Part shown: in pieces, positions 44,932 through 54,993 of the stretch | Layout: each line of letters opens with the position of its first letter | Numbering within the stretch: position 1 is the stretch's first letter | Origin: Endozoicomonas sp965199185 | Lineage (GTDB): Bacteria > Pseudomonadota > Gammaproteobacteria > Pseudomonadales > Endozoicomonadaceae | DNA: 64,000 nucleotides | Reading direction: 5' to 3' | Assembly (NCBI GenBank): GCA_965199185.1 | Contig: CBDAQW010000010.1 | Coordinates: 1 to 64,000, forward strand | Translations under genes and position numbers: made by a program | Notes under the pieces: generated by a model | The model's input: the letters and a program-made list of their open reading frames with translations, nothing else | Told to the model about the DNA's origin: nothing | Databases searched by the model: none

Positions 44932-47820
44932 TTACAACGCTTCACTCTGCAAAGCGTTGAGCATTTTCTCCGGAGTGATATGCCAATCTCTGACCCAGAC
45001 GTCAGTGGCATCATGGATGGCTGATGCAATCGCTGGGGCGGCTGCATTGACACTGATTTCAGAGACAGACTTGGCACCAAAAGGTCCAACAGGGTCATCA
45101 CTGACTACGAGTTTCGCCTGAAAATCATCTGGCAGATCACCCACCATGGGCGAACCGTAATCAGCAAAGTTAGCATTCACTACACGGCCTTTGTCGTCGT
45201 ACTGAATGGCTTCCTGCAAGGTGTGGCCAATGGCTCTCATGCTGGCACCATAAATTTGCCCAAGTGCCAGCTCAGGGTTAACCGGAGTACCGCAATCGAG
45301 CAGGGCGTGGAATTTACGCAGAGAGACTTTGCCAGTTCGGGTATCCACGGCCACTTCAGCGAAGTTAGCACCGTAAGGGAAAGCAAATTCACTGGTAATG
45401 TAACTTCCTTGTCCCATTAGCTGGCCACAGCCGGTGCCACTTTCTGCATAGTGTGCAATCTCACCAAAGCTGATGCTTTTCTCTTTACCACGCACCAGTC
45501 TTGGGTATTCCAGCTCCAGCGCTTCTACTGGCTCTTCCAGCAGTTGAGCTGCTGTTTTCAGAATCTTGCTGCGCAAGTCTTCCGCTGCCAGACGAGCGGC
45601 ATTGCCGGAGAAGCAAGTGCCACTGGAAGCATAAGCCCCTTTATCGAACAGGCAGTGATCGGTATCGCCAGAGATAACATGAATATCATCCAGTTCAATG
45701 TGAAGAACTTCTGCTGCTAATTTGGCAACAACCGTATCCAGACCAGTACCCAGATCAGCACCACCGGAGTGAATAATGATGCTGCCATCGGACGCTAGCT
45801 TAACCCAGGCATTGGCTTGATCAATGTCAGGAATACCTGACTTCTGTTGCATAGTCGCAACACCACGACCAATCTTGATATAAGGCTCGGCAGGCTCTTC
45901 TTTAGGTGTCCCCCAACCAAAACCGTCAGCGCCTTCTGCAAGAGCTTTACCCAAAGCACAGCTATGCGCTACAGGAACAGAGGTTGGCAACTTGCCTTCA
46001 CCGACCTTACCCAGCAATTCAAGACGCTGGCCTTCCTGTACCCGGTTTTTTTCAATCATTGCCAGATGATCAATGCCTAGGGCATCGGCCATTTCAGCCA
46101 CAATCATTTGTACGGCAAAGTTACCCTTTGGACCGCCGTATCCCTGATAAGCGCCGGTGGGCACGATGTTGGAATAGTAAGTAGTCACTTGAAATTTCAC
46201 ATTCGGACATGGGTAGAGCGGCAGGGAAATAGCCGGAGCGTTACAGGGTACGGTTAAAGCGTGGTTGCCATAAGGGCCGGTATTAAACCGATAATCAACA
46301 TTAAATGCTGTAATAGTGCCGTCTATTTTTGCGCCCATTTTAATGGTCATTTCAGCGACATGACGGGTAGAGGTAGCAATAAACTCTTCTTCACGGGTGT
46401 GTCGGAAAAGCACAGGGCGACCGGTTTGGTGAGTCGCAAAGGCGCAAACTTCTTCCACCAGAACATCTTGTTTGGAACCAAAGCCTCCACCCAGGCGTTC
46501 TTTAATAACGTGAATTTTGTGCTCTTTAATACCCAGCACTTTGGAAATCTTGCGGCGTACATGCCAGGGCACCTGTGTAGCAGCACGAACGACAATGCGA
46601 TCAGCTTCCATGTAGGTGTAGCAGATATGCTGTTCCGGCGGCAGTTGTTGTGCCTGACGGGACTGGTAGCTACGCTCCATCACAACATCAGCTTCAGCAA
46701 ACCCTTTTTCTATGTCACCAATTTCTCCATGCCCTTTTGCGGCAATATTTTTGCGTGGTTCACCACCAAAGGGGAAGTTGAAATGGATTTTACCATCCCG
46801 CTCATCGGCAGTAGCATTTTGCTCTTCCAAATCTTCAGGTGCACCGACGCCGTAGCTGATAATACCGTTATGAACAATAGGCGCATCCTCAGCCATAGCT
46901 TCTTCAATAGAAAGCACTGGCTTTAACTCTTCGTACTCTACCTTGATCGCTTTCAGAGCGGCCTCTGCCTGAGCTTCTGTCTCGGCAACCACAGCTGCAA
47001 CCCGATCACCGTAGTGACGCAGTTTTTGCCCAAACATACGACGATCCAGTGGTGATGGTTCCGGAGCAGTCTGACCGCCGGGTGTGTAATACACGTCCGG
47101 GCAGTTGCGATGATCAAAAACAGCGACCACACCGGGCATCTGCTCTGCTTCACTGGTGTCAATGCTAGTGATGTAGGCGTGTGACAGAGGGCTGCGTAAC
47201 ATTTTCAGTGTGCAGGCTTCCGGAGCCACAAAATCTTCGACAAAGCAGGGCTCTGCTTTTATTGAAGCGACGGCATCCACTTTACCGCCGGGCTTACCGA
47301 CATGACGCAGGTTGTCACGGAATGATGGCGCGGCTTCACAGGTATATTCAGGATCTTCCATCCGCTTGCGGGCAATGTCTACCGCTGCGAACACTTGCTG
47401 ATAGGCACTTTCTCGCAGGAATATAGAAGACAGAGTATCTGTAATTTCATCTCTGGATGGATTGGCGTTTCTTTGCAGTAGATCGGTAAGCAACAGTGCC
47501 AGAGCAGGGTCGTTATATCCGGATTGAATGGCACCGGCATCAATCAGAGCAGATTGCACCGGGCTCAGTTTGCCATATTGATTCAGTGACTCGGCAGTGA
47601 CTACATCACAATCTTCCAGTTGTGCAGCGATCAACATGGTTGCATTGACCGTACAACCATTAAGAAGAATGGTGTCTGAACCTGCGAATCCATAACCATC
47701 ATCGCTATTGCGAACCGAGCGCATACCCAGTCGCTTTAGCAATGTTTGGACATTTTCACCAGCTTCGGCTGAAACAGTCTGCTGTTTACCATTAAGGTTA
47801 AATTTCAGTTCCACAATCAA
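44932..47820 (-). CDS. xdhD: XdhD molybdenum hydroxylase (xanthine dehydrogenase-like)
   Basis: A 962-residue fused subunit closely matching E. coli XdhD. The N-terminal 2Fe-2S ferredoxin-like domain (about 1-80) is degenerate: in the stretch RNSDDGYGFAGSD (37-49) the cluster cysteines are absent, which is also my recollection of E. coli XdhD. An all-helical linker follows, then the molybdopterin domains with RLGGGFGSKQD, YQGYGGPKGNFA and the catalytic glutamate Glu921 in GPFGAKSVSE. YgfM (FAD) overlaps its start by four bases. In recent work on gut bacteria the xdhD-ygfK-ssnA set is needed for anaerobic purine and urate use. Confidence 0.92.
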   Translation of the reverse strand: MIVELKFNLNGKQQTVSAEAGENVQTLLKRLGMRSVRNSDDGYGFAGSDTILLNGCTVNATMLIAAQLEDCDVVTAESLNQYGKLSPVQSALIDAGAIQSGYNDPALALLLTDLLQRNANPSRDEITDTLSSIFLRESAYQQVFAAVDIARKRMEDPEYTCEAAPSFRDNLRHVGKPGGKVDAVASIKAEPCFVEDFVAPEACTLKMLRSPLSHAYITSIDTSEAEQMPGVVAVFDHRNCPDVYYTPGGQTAPEPSPLDRRMFGQKLRHYGDRVAAVVAETEAQAEAALKAIKVEYEELKPVLSIEEAMAEDAPIVHNGIISYGVGAPEDLEEQNATADERDGKIHFNFPFGGEPRKNIAAKGHGEIGDIEKGFAEADVVMERSYQSRQAQQLPPEQHICYTYMEADRIVVRAATQVPWHVRRKISKVLGIKEHKIHVIKERLGGGFGSKQDVLVEEVCAFATHQTGRPVLFRHTREEEFIATSTRHVAEMTIKMGAKIDGTITAFNVDYRFNTGPYGNHALTVPCNAPAISLPLYPCPNVKFQVTTYYSNIVPTGAYQGYGGPKGNFAVQMIVAEMADALGIDHLAMIEKNRVQEGQRLELLGKVGEGKLPTSVPVAHSCALGKALAEGADGFGWGTPKEEPAEPYIKIGRGVATMQQKSGIPDIDQANAWVKLASDGSIIIHSGGADLGTGLDTVVAKLAAEVLHIELDDIHVISGDTDHCLFDKGAYASSGTCFSGNAARLAAEDLRSKILKTAAQLLEEPVEALELEYPRLVRGKEKSISFGEIAHYAESGTGCGQLMGQGSYITSEFAFPYGANFAEVAVDTRTGKVSLRKFHALLDCGTPVNPELALGQIYGASMRAIGHTLQEAIQYDDKGRVVNANFADYGSPMVGDLPDDFQAKLVVSDDPVGPFGAKSVSEISVNAAAPAIASAIHDATDVWVRDWHITPEKMLNALQSEAL

Positions 47821-48614
47821 TTACCCCGAACCTTAAATTCATCCACCAGTTGTCCCACCAGAACACCCGCCATTTGACGTTTATAATTGGCACTGCCGTT
47901 AAAGTCGTCTTGAGGGTGTACAGAGTCAGAAACTCCAGCTTCAAGATCCTTACGACTGATATTGTCTGAGAGATATTCAGATACCAGTCCTTCAGCATCC
48001 TGTAACCGAACGATTTTGCTGCTCGAGCAGGAGATGGCGACACCGTATTGACTGGCTTCATCTGTTTGAGAGGCTACAAAGGAAACTGTGACAATAGGCT
48101 GAGAGGCACTGCTTTTAAGGATTCTTTCTGAACGACAGAAGGTTAGGTTTTTCTGAACAATGACTTTTGTTATCAATCCTTCAGGCTGTGCCAGAAATGC
48201 TTCCAGTGTGAGCAGTTTACCTTCGGCTAATTCCACCTGAGCACCCGATGCCAGAAGTGCCGGAAGAATCTGGCATGAATCCAGATTTGCAACTACTTCA
48301 CCGCCAATAGTCATCTGCTGACGCATATTGCGGCTGAAAATCAGCTGTGCGGCTTCACGCAAGCCTGCTGGAAGCTGATTGTTATCAGTGATTTCCTGCA
48401 GGGTAGATAAAGCACCAATCTCCCAGCCTCTGTTGGTTTTTTCTATGCCTTTCAGCTTCAGGCCTGCAAGGCTGATGACAATTTCACGATCGGTCCGAGT
48501 GGGGGTTGCATTCAGGCGAGCACCGCCAGCCATATAGACGGCATTGTCACCATATTGTTCCTTGAGTGCCAGTGCCTCATTGAGGGTCGCTGGTCTTAAA
48601 AACTCCCTGATCAT
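47817..48614 (-). CDS. ygfM: YgfM FAD-binding subunit of molybdenum hydroxylase
   Basis: A 265-residue CoxM/CutM-type FAD subunit. The FAD segments VYMAGGARLNATPTR (about residues 27-41) and GGEVVANLDSCQILPALLASGA are present. It accepts electrons for or from XdhD. Its stop overlaps xdhD by four bases (ATGA), so subunits are made in step. Confidence 0.9.
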   Translation of the reverse strand: MIREFLRPATLNEALALKEQYGDNAVYMAGGARLNATPTRTDREIVISLAGLKLKGIEKTNRGWEIGALSTLQEITDNNQLPAGLREAAQLIFSRNMRQQMTIGGEVVANLDSCQILPALLASGAQVELAEGKLLTLEAFLAQPEGLITKVIVQKNLTFCRSERILKSSASQPIVTVSFVASQTDEASQYGVAISCSSSKIVRLQDAEGLVSEYLSDNISRKDLEAGVSDSVHPQDDFNGSANYKRQMAGVLVGQLVDEFKVRGN

Positions 48615-48654
48615 TCTTTATCCTTCAGTTTTAAGACAATGTGTTAAACAGGAA

Positions 48655-48673
48655 AGCCCGGCCTGACCGGGCT
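48655..48673 (-). terminator. Hairpin terminator after AzgA-type permease
   Basis: The stem AGCCCGG / CCGGGCT (7 bp, 5-nt loop) lies 15 bases past the leftward permease stop, followed on the minus strand by a weak T-rich tract before ygfM. Confidence 0.55.
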
Positions 48674-48687
48674 CTCTTCTCGTTGAA

Positions 48688-50034
48688 TCAGATGCCAAAA
48701 ATAATAAATTTCAGTGCAAACATAACCGCCAGCACCCAGACACTAACGCTGACCTCTCTGACGCGACCCGCCATCAATTTGATGATCGGATAAGCGATAA
48801 AGCCCAGGGCAATACCATTAGCAATAGAGAAGCTCAGAGGCATCATAATGGTGGTGATAATGACCGGACCGGCTTCAGTGAGATCAGACCAGTCCATATT
48901 GCCCAGACTGGAAGCCATAAGAACGGCGACGTATAAAAGTGCTCCTGCTGTGGCATAGCCGGGCACCATGCCCGCCAGAGGAGATAAGAATAGTGTCATT
49001 AGGAAAAACAGGCCGATAAACACAGCGGTCAGACCAGTACGACCACCAACGGCAACACCGGAAGCACTTTCAACATAAGTAGTGACAGTAGGTGCACCCA
49101 TAATGGCGCCAACCCAGGAGGCAGAACCATCGGTCATCATGGCCCTGTTCATGTTTTCCATCTTGCCATTTTCATCAGCAAGACCGGCTTTATCACCGAC
49201 GGCAATTAAGGTGCCTGTGGTATCGAACAGATTGACAAACATAAAGGCAACAATGACGCCAATCATGTCTGGTGTCAGAGAACCCATAATATCCAGTTGA
49301 GCAAAGATAGGTTCGATGCTGGGAGGCATGGAGATAATACCGCTGTATTGCACGTGACCTGTCGTAAGAGCAATCCCGGTAATTAGCGCAATGGCAATTA
49401 ATACCGCAGATTTCATCTTGCGATAACTCAGAGCCAGAATAATAAACAGGCTAAGGCTTGCCATGACCTGAGAGAACCCTGTGATGTCTCCAAGACCTAC
49501 GATAGTACCCGGGTTAGAAACAACAATACCGGAGGTTTTCAGGCCAATTAGCGCCAGAAACAGACCAATACCTGCAGTAATACCAATGCGTAATCCTTTG
49601 GGAATACTGTCAACAATCCATTCCCGTACTTTGCAGACACTGAGTAGCATAAAACCGATACCCCCCCAGAACACACCACCCATGGCCTGCTCCCAGGAGT
49701 AACCCATACCCAGAACGACGGCGTAGGCAAAAAAGGCATTGAGCCCCATACCCGGCGCAAGACCAACAGGCCAGTTGGCATATAAGCCCATGGCGATGCA
49801 GCTGATGGCGGAGATTAAACAGGTCGCAACAAACAGTGCGCCTCTGTCCATGCCCGCTGCCGAAAGCATTTCAGGAATAACAAACACCACATAACTCATG
49901 GTGAGAAATGTGGTGAATCCCGCAATCGCTTCTGTTTTTACAGAAGTGCCATGTTTTTTCAGGTGAAATAATCTTTCCAGTAGTGATTCTTTTTCTAATG
50001 AAACCTGACTAAGGTCTATGTCACTATTTTGCAT
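48688..50034 (-). CDS. AzgA-type NCS2 purine permease (GhxQ/YgfQ-like)
   Basis: A 448-residue membrane protein of the AzgA branch of NCS2. MSYVVFVIPEMLSAAGMDRGALFVATCLISA, LAPGMGLNAFFAYAV, FVNLFDTTGTLIAVGDKAGL and GAPTVTTYVESASGVAVGGRTGLTA (parts quoted) are all family hallmarks. It imports hypoxanthine, guanine or adenine by proton symport. The ATG after GGGGG-N5 is chosen over a TTG four codons earlier. It lies between ssnA and ygfM. Confidence 0.88.
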   Translation of the reverse strand: MQNSDIDLSQVSLEKESLLERLFHLKKHGTSVKTEAIAGFTTFLTMSYVVFVIPEMLSAAGMDRGALFVATCLISAISCIAMGLYANWPVGLAPGMGLNAFFAYAVVLGMGYSWEQAMGGVFWGGIGFMLLSVCKVREWIVDSIPKGLRIGITAGIGLFLALIGLKTSGIVVSNPGTIVGLGDITGFSQVMASLSLFIILALSYRKMKSAVLIAIALITGIALTTGHVQYSGIISMPPSIEPIFAQLDIMGSLTPDMIGVIVAFMFVNLFDTTGTLIAVGDKAGLADENGKMENMNRAMMTDGSASWVGAIMGAPTVTTYVESASGVAVGGRTGLTAVFIGLFFLMTLFLSPLAGMVPGYATAGALLYVAVLMASSLGNMDWSDLTEAGPVIITTIMMPLSFSIANGIALGFIAYPIIKLMAGRVREVSVSVWVLAVMFALKFIIFGI

Positions 50035-50147
50035 ATTTTCCCCCAACGGTTAGGCGGAGCCTGAGGTATTCAGACTCCGGTCTGCAACCATGCTGATGGC
50101 CTTATCACGCCTGCCAAAGGCAGTAGTAATGGTGCTGGCTGATTCCT

Positions 50148-51473
50148 TCAGCCAAGTCTGTCCATATTCTCCCAAAGACGTTTTGCTGCTTTGCTGGCAT
50201 CCGCGTAGATTTCACGGACATCGAATGGGAACTGACGGTCTTCATAGACGACAGAACCGTTCACAATCACCGTGCGAACCCCTGAACTGTTCATGCCAAA
50301 GGCAAGATGGCCTGGCAGGTTGTCACCCATAAAGGGTGTTGGTGCGTCGTAGTCATAGATCACCAGGTCTGCATGACAACCGACTTCTATGCGTCCGAAC
50401 TGGCCGCCGAAATTACGTTCCAGCAGGCGGTTACCGTTATTAAGGAAGTTCAGGAAACTGTCAGGCCAGAGAGGACCACCGGCATCACGGTGTTTAAAGA
50501 ACGCAAACTTCATTTCTTCAAACATATCGCTGCCAATGCCATCGGTGCCCAGTGCCACGTTGTTAAACGACGCCAGGTTATGGTTGTAACCCACGTTGTT
50601 ATTCATGTTTGAACGTGGGTTATGGACGAGAAATCCATCCCGCTCATTCAACAGTTCGATATCGGTAGTGGTGAGGTAGGAGCCGTGAGCAATCAGGCTT
50701 TTCTCATTCAGAAGGTTGAAACTATCCAGTCGCTGAAGTAATTCCTGGCCATACTGGTGACGGCTCCAGGTGGAATCGTATTTGTCTTCAGCAACGTGAA
50801 TGTGTAACCCGCGACCGGTTTCCTTGAGTGCATCAGACAACATGCCCAAACCATCATTGGGTACGGTAAACGGAGCATGAGCGCCAATATGAGCTTCGAC
50901 CAGATAAGGTTCTTCTCCTTTCACTCTGGCACTATCAATTAATTGAGCGAATTCAATGTTTTCACGAACACCCGCTTCCAGTTCTGCCATACCGTTATTG
51001 CGATCAGTGGTTTCGAAGCAGGTCATGCCACGCAGGCCGGCTTTCATAAAGCCTTTACGGAGTGTACTCAGAGAACCTTTGATGTAGGAAGGAGAGGCAT
51101 GATGGTCAATAACGGAAGTGCAACCGGACTTGATGGATTCCAGTGAGCAAACCAGCCCGCTGTAATAAAGAATCTCTTCATCAAGCGCACGATCCAGTCG
51201 CCACCACAGATTTTTCAGGGTACTGACAAAATCAGGAGAAGGCTTTATTTCAGCCATAACACCACGGGACAGGCCTGAATAAAAGTGGTTATGACTGCAA
51301 ACAATCCCTGGCATCACCAGACGACCGGACGCATCAATTACTTTTGTAGCGCGGCTGCTATCGAGAGCAGTGCCTACTTCAATAATCTGGTTATCCTTGA
51401 CCAGAATATCCATTCCTTCAGAGACAGAAGCAGGCTGGAATTGAACGACAGTGGCATTTTTAATTAATAACAT
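50148..51473 (-). CDS. ssnA: SsnA amidohydrolase
   Basis: A 441-residue amidohydrolase. Ligands: SHNHFYSG (His pair), AHIGAHAPFT, HVAEDKYDS, LIAHGSYLT, and ALGTDGIGSDMFEEMK (Asp). It matches E. coli SsnA in length and place, directly after ygfK. It belongs to the chlorohydrolase/aminohydrolase group and is required with ygfK and xdhD for anaerobic purine use in other bacteria; its exact substrate is unsettled. Confidence 0.92.
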   Translation of the reverse strand: MLLIKNATVVQFQPASVSEGMDILVKDNQIIEVGTALDSSRATKVIDASGRLVMPGIVCSHNHFYSGLSRGVMAEIKPSPDFVSTLKNLWWRLDRALDEEILYYSGLVCSLESIKSGCTSVIDHHASPSYIKGSLSTLRKGFMKAGLRGMTCFETTDRNNGMAELEAGVRENIEFAQLIDSARVKGEEPYLVEAHIGAHAPFTVPNDGLGMLSDALKETGRGLHIHVAEDKYDSTWSRHQYGQELLQRLDSFNLLNEKSLIAHGSYLTTTDIELLNERDGFLVHNPRSNMNNNVGYNHNLASFNNVALGTDGIGSDMFEEMKFAFFKHRDAGGPLWPDSFLNFLNNGNRLLERNFGGQFGRIEVGCHADLVIYDYDAPTPFMGDNLPGHLAFGMNSSGVRTVIVNGSVVYEDRQFPFDVREIYADASKAAKRLWENMDRLG

Positions 51474-51491
51474 CTTTATCTATCCTGAATG

Positions 51492-51513
51492 GACACCGGG
51501 GTGATCCGGTGTC
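51492..51513 (-). terminator. Intercistronic hairpin between ygfK and ssnA
   Basis: An 8-bp perfect stem (GACACCGG / CCGGTGTC, 6-nt loop) in a 50-bp gap. Without a T-run it is likelier an RNA processing or attenuation site than a full terminator. Confidence 0.5.
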
Positions 51514-51523
51514 TGACAAATCC

Positions 51524-54500
51524 TTAGATACCCACTTTACCCAACAGGTGTGAGTGCTGAAGATAGACATGGCTGATAATCCGGCCAATATCGTTCAGCT
51601 CTGCGGGGGCACCGCTGATCTCGCCCAGAACATTGATAGTCAGATTGAAAATCTCATCGTTGTGGCGCACCAGAAGCTGGTCCTGATCAACAAGGAATCC
51701 GGTGTTAGTACTGTTCTCAAAGTCCTGCTTCAAACTGAAGATGGTCAGCTTTTCCTTGTAAGGGCGGCTTTCCCAGTTACAGAACTGGGCACAGTTACCA
51801 CACTCATTGCAGTAAGCATCCAGATGCAACACCTGATGGCGATCTTTGAAGCCGGGAATCTCAATAGAGACATTGGCGCGGTTCGGACAGACATCAACAC
51901 ACTTGTTACAAATGTGTTGGCATTCAAGGCAACGCTCGCCTTCCTGAGCAGCAAACTGTTCAACCGTTTCAGTGGGGACGGCTGTCAGAGGGATCAGACC
52001 ACGGCGACGACGGATAGCCGCTTCATCCACAGGCATGGTTTGTGTTGGCTGGTGGATGCGACCTTCTTCACGCTGTACTGCTGTGGCGACTGCGTTACGA
52101 GCTTCTTCAATACAACGTACGACAGTGGATGGGCCTGTGTGCGCATCACCAATCAGGAAGACATTAGCAACACCGGTTTCATTGGTATTGCGATCAACCA
52201 CTGTCCAGCCATTAGTGCCTGCAGGCAGACCCATGCTGGTGAGCAGTTCGGTATCAGCCTGTTCACCAATGGCGGTAATTATAGTGTCTACCTGAGCTGT
52301 TATTGTTTCATCTGTCGCCTCCGGGCGACGACGACCACTGGCATCCGGTTCACCCAGTTTCATTACCCGGCAGGTTAGCTCACCCGACTCGGTCATGGAT
52401 TCCGGGTTTGTAAGGAAATGGAACTCTGCACCATCGGTAACTGCATTATTATACTCTTCCCGGTCAGCGGGCATTTCATGTTCGGTACGACGATAAAAGA
52501 CAAATGCTTTTTCAACGCCGTCTACTTTTAATGCGGCTCTGGCGCTGTCCATTGCCGTATTACCGCCACCCACAACGGCGACGGTTTTGCCTAACTTAAG
52601 CGTTTCTGGCTGACTGTTGAACTGTCGCAGGAAAGACAGTGACGGCATCAGGCGAGACCGGTCTCCGGTCAATGGCATACGATTGCCTTTTTCAGCACCA
52701 ATACCGACAAAGACATAGTCAAAGCCACTGGCTTTCAGATGGGACGCATCAATGTCAGTGTCGCATCCGAATTCAAACTGGACGCCATGCGCCTGAACAA
52801 AATCGATATCTTGCTGAATCACTTCAGCAGGGATACGGAAGTTAGGCAGAACATTGCGAATAATTCCGCCGGCATCTTTCTCTTTCTCAAAGACCACTAC
52901 CGGAAAGCCGGCGCGAGCCAGAAAATAAGCGGCAGATAAACCAGCTGGTCCGGCACCAATGACGGCACAGCGCGCTTCAAGGTGTTGGGTAGGTTTTTGC
53001 CAGTCGGCTTTGTATTGATCCCAACCCTGCTCAACGGCGATGCGCTTCATATCGCGAATTTTAACCGCACCTTCATAATCCTTACGGGTACAGCTGTACA
53101 TGCATTGATGATCACAAATGTGACCGGTAATGCCAGGTAAAGGGTTTTTGTCGTATATCAGACTTAACGCCTGTTTGTATTCACCGTTAGCAACCAGCTG
53201 AATGTATTCAGGCACATCCTGTCCAATGGGGCATGTTTGCTTGCATGGGGCAATGGTGCAATCTGTCAGAGGAGAGACTGACTTCTGTCGGTTCGGCGAT
53301 TCGTGCCAGCTTTTTTTCGTATATTCGTCATCGGTCAGAGATTTTGCTGCCAGAGTTTCCAGAGCGGTAACATCGACTTTTTCAGTACTCCATGTGTCGC
53401 AGTCCTCAAGGGTTTGAGCGCAGTCACGAAGGCGCATATAACCACCAGGTTTGAGCATCTCCGTTGCCATAGTAATAGGGCGAATACCGGTATTAAAAAT
53501 CTCTGCCACATTGCCCTTCCATGCACCACCTGAATAAGACATGGGAATCTGACCGTCAAACTCGCGGGCAATAGCCAGTGCCAGATTGATAGTCAGTGGA
53601 TAAAGTGAGCGACCGGACATGTACATCTCTTCACCAGGAAGACGACCACGGTTGTTTATACAACCCAGGGTGTTGGATAACTTCACACCAAAGCTCTGTC
53701 CTTGCTCTGCGCCCACTTTACGCAAGCGGTGCAGCATTGGCAGAGCATCTTCCATTTGCAAGTCGTGACTGAAAGACTCTTCTTTCAATCCGATATAATC
53801 AAACCCTCGATCATCGAGAATCTGTCGTACACGCTGATATCCAAGCAGAGTCGGGTTAAGTTTGACAAAAGTATCGATATGTTTCTCTGTCAGCATGTAA
53901 TGACAGATGGCCTCAATTTCATGGGGAGGGCAGCCGTGCATTGTAGACAGCGTTACAGAGCGGGCAATATTCGGGGAGATTGTGTCTACCCGGGATAGCA
54001 GAGAATCGATCCGGTCTGAGTGCTTGAAGGTTTCCTGTACTTCAGCATCCTGCAGCCAGGCTTTAATCTGTTTTCTGTACTGTGTAAAGTGGTCGTGGTT
54101 GCTACTGTCCATCATGTTATCGATGAACGTCTGCATAGGAGCCGTTTTAATCCCTTGCAGGTCGTAACCCACGCTCATATTGAAGATAAAGCTTTTCTCT
54201 TCCCTGGCCTCTTCTTCTGTTATTGCCGGATCAAACAGCGATTCCAGTACATGCAAAATGACCCAGGATTTCAGGTATTCATCATAAGCCTTAGGTAGAG
54301 TGAATTCGGTAGACCATTCGGTGTTATAACATTCATCTTCAGGATCGATACAGGGCTTTTCCAGTTCCAGCGTGTCCATGATCTGCACGGTTTTCAGTTC
54401 AATAAACCGACCGCCAGCCGCCCATGAGGCAATAATGTTCTGCGCCAGCTGAGTGTGAGGGCCAGCCGCAGGACCAACCGCAGTGGTCATGGATTCAGAA

Positions 54501-54640
54501 CAGATAGGAATACGCTGATTGTTTTTCTTTCTGAAAAATTGTTCGGATTTAATACCGAACAATGATTTGCTCTGCTTATATTCCCCGTGAATTCGATTCA
54601 GCATTTCCTGAAACGGAACGGGGCGCATAATATCACCCAT
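51524..54640 (-). CDS. ygfK: YgfK Fe-S flavoprotein oxidoreductase
   Basis: A 1038-residue protein matching E. coli YgfK (about 1032) end to end. The N-terminal half is a DHOD-like TIM barrel (VGPAAGPHTQLAQNI; TLSTMHGCPPHEIEAIC; YSGGAW). The second half is GltD-like: Cys-rich APCKQTCPIGQDVPEYI and CDHQCMYSCTR, FAD motif AVIGAGPAGLSAAYFL and NAD(P) site VVGGGNTAMDSARA. The C-terminus has ferredoxin motifs CLECQHICNKCVDVCP and CNECGNCAQFC. This is the domain order of dihydropyrimidine dehydrogenase in reverse. The start has AAGGAG eight bases upstream. It is annotated as a putative selenate reductase, but purine ring reduction is likelier. Confidence 0.93.
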   Translation of the reverse strand: MGDIMRPVPFQEMLNRIHGEYKQSKSLFGIKSEQFFRKKNNQRIPICSESMTTAVGPAAGPHTQLAQNIIASWAAGGRFIELKTVQIMDTLELEKPCIDPEDECYNTEWSTEFTLPKAYDEYLKSWVILHVLESLFDPAITEEEAREEKSFIFNMSVGYDLQGIKTAPMQTFIDNMMDSSNHDHFTQYRKQIKAWLQDAEVQETFKHSDRIDSLLSRVDTISPNIARSVTLSTMHGCPPHEIEAICHYMLTEKHIDTFVKLNPTLLGYQRVRQILDDRGFDYIGLKEESFSHDLQMEDALPMLHRLRKVGAEQGQSFGVKLSNTLGCINNRGRLPGEEMYMSGRSLYPLTINLALAIAREFDGQIPMSYSGGAWKGNVAEIFNTGIRPITMATEMLKPGGYMRLRDCAQTLEDCDTWSTEKVDVTALETLAAKSLTDDEYTKKSWHESPNRQKSVSPLTDCTIAPCKQTCPIGQDVPEYIQLVANGEYKQALSLIYDKNPLPGITGHICDHQCMYSCTRKDYEGAVKIRDMKRIAVEQGWDQYKADWQKPTQHLEARCAVIGAGPAGLSAAYFLARAGFPVVVFEKEKDAGGIIRNVLPNFRIPAEVIQQDIDFVQAHGVQFEFGCDTDIDASHLKASGFDYVFVGIGAEKGNRMPLTGDRSRLMPSLSFLRQFNSQPETLKLGKTVAVVGGGNTAMDSARAALKVDGVEKAFVFYRRTEHEMPADREEYNNAVTDGAEFHFLTNPESMTESGELTCRVMKLGEPDASGRRRPEATDETITAQVDTIITAIGEQADTELLTSMGLPAGTNGWTVVDRNTNETGVANVFLIGDAHTGPSTVVRCIEEARNAVATAVQREEGRIHQPTQTMPVDEAAIRRRRGLIPLTAVPTETVEQFAAQEGERCLECQHICNKCVDVCPNRANVSIEIPGFKDRHQVLHLDAYCNECGNCAQFCNWESRPYKEKLTIFSLKQDFENSTNTGFLVDQDQLLVRHNDEIFNLTINVLGEISGAPAELNDIGRIISHVYLQHSHLLGKVGI

Positions 54641-54762
54641 TGATACATCTCCTTCGCATCAGACTGAACACGATCTTCTGAAGTACTCGGCTGACTATCG
54701 TTGATCAATTATTCGGTCTGCTAAAAACCTGAAAGGTCATTTATTAATTCTGAGTGACTAAA
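54641..54762. other. ygfK leader region
   Basis: About 120 bp between the sigma-54 promoter and the ygfK start, with the AAGGAG ribosome site. A palindromic TTGATCAAT lies at about 54711-54719. Nothing else is seen. Confidence 0.4.
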
Positions 54763-54778
54763 TGCATAAATCTTGCCA
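54763..54778 (-). promoter_or_regulatory. Sigma-54 (-24/-12) promoter of ygfK
   Basis: On the minus strand TGGCAAGATTTATGCA aligns with the TGGCAC-N5-TTGCA consensus: the GG and GC pairs are exactly spaced and 14 of the fixed positions largely agree. It points at ygfK, about 125 bp away. A sigma-54 activator gene starts upstream in the same direction. Confidence 0.7.
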
Positions 54779-54993
54779 AAATTTTAAATATGGTCGAAAA
54801 AAATAATAGCTAAAAGCAAATGTTGATCTGAAGCAAAGTTACTGGTTTTTTTTATTGAGAAAACTGAGCGAAATAAAATAGCTCATTGAGTGTAATGGTT
54901 ATTTTAAATGCTGATTGAGAACGATTTTTATTTAAAAACTAGTGTTAGAATTATTTATTTCGATTTGATTGGATGCTTTATCATATTGATTAT
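54779..54993. other. AT-rich region between activator gene and ygfK promoter
   Basis: About 215 bp, very AT-rich, with no ORF. It lies where activator sites and an IHF bend would be expected for the ygfK promoter. I could not single out a convincing pair of sites by eye. Confidence 0.4.

Noticed and set aside
51554..52378. 274-codon frame antisense to ygfK
   Set aside because: YgfK is conserved throughout; the antisense frame has no recognisable features.
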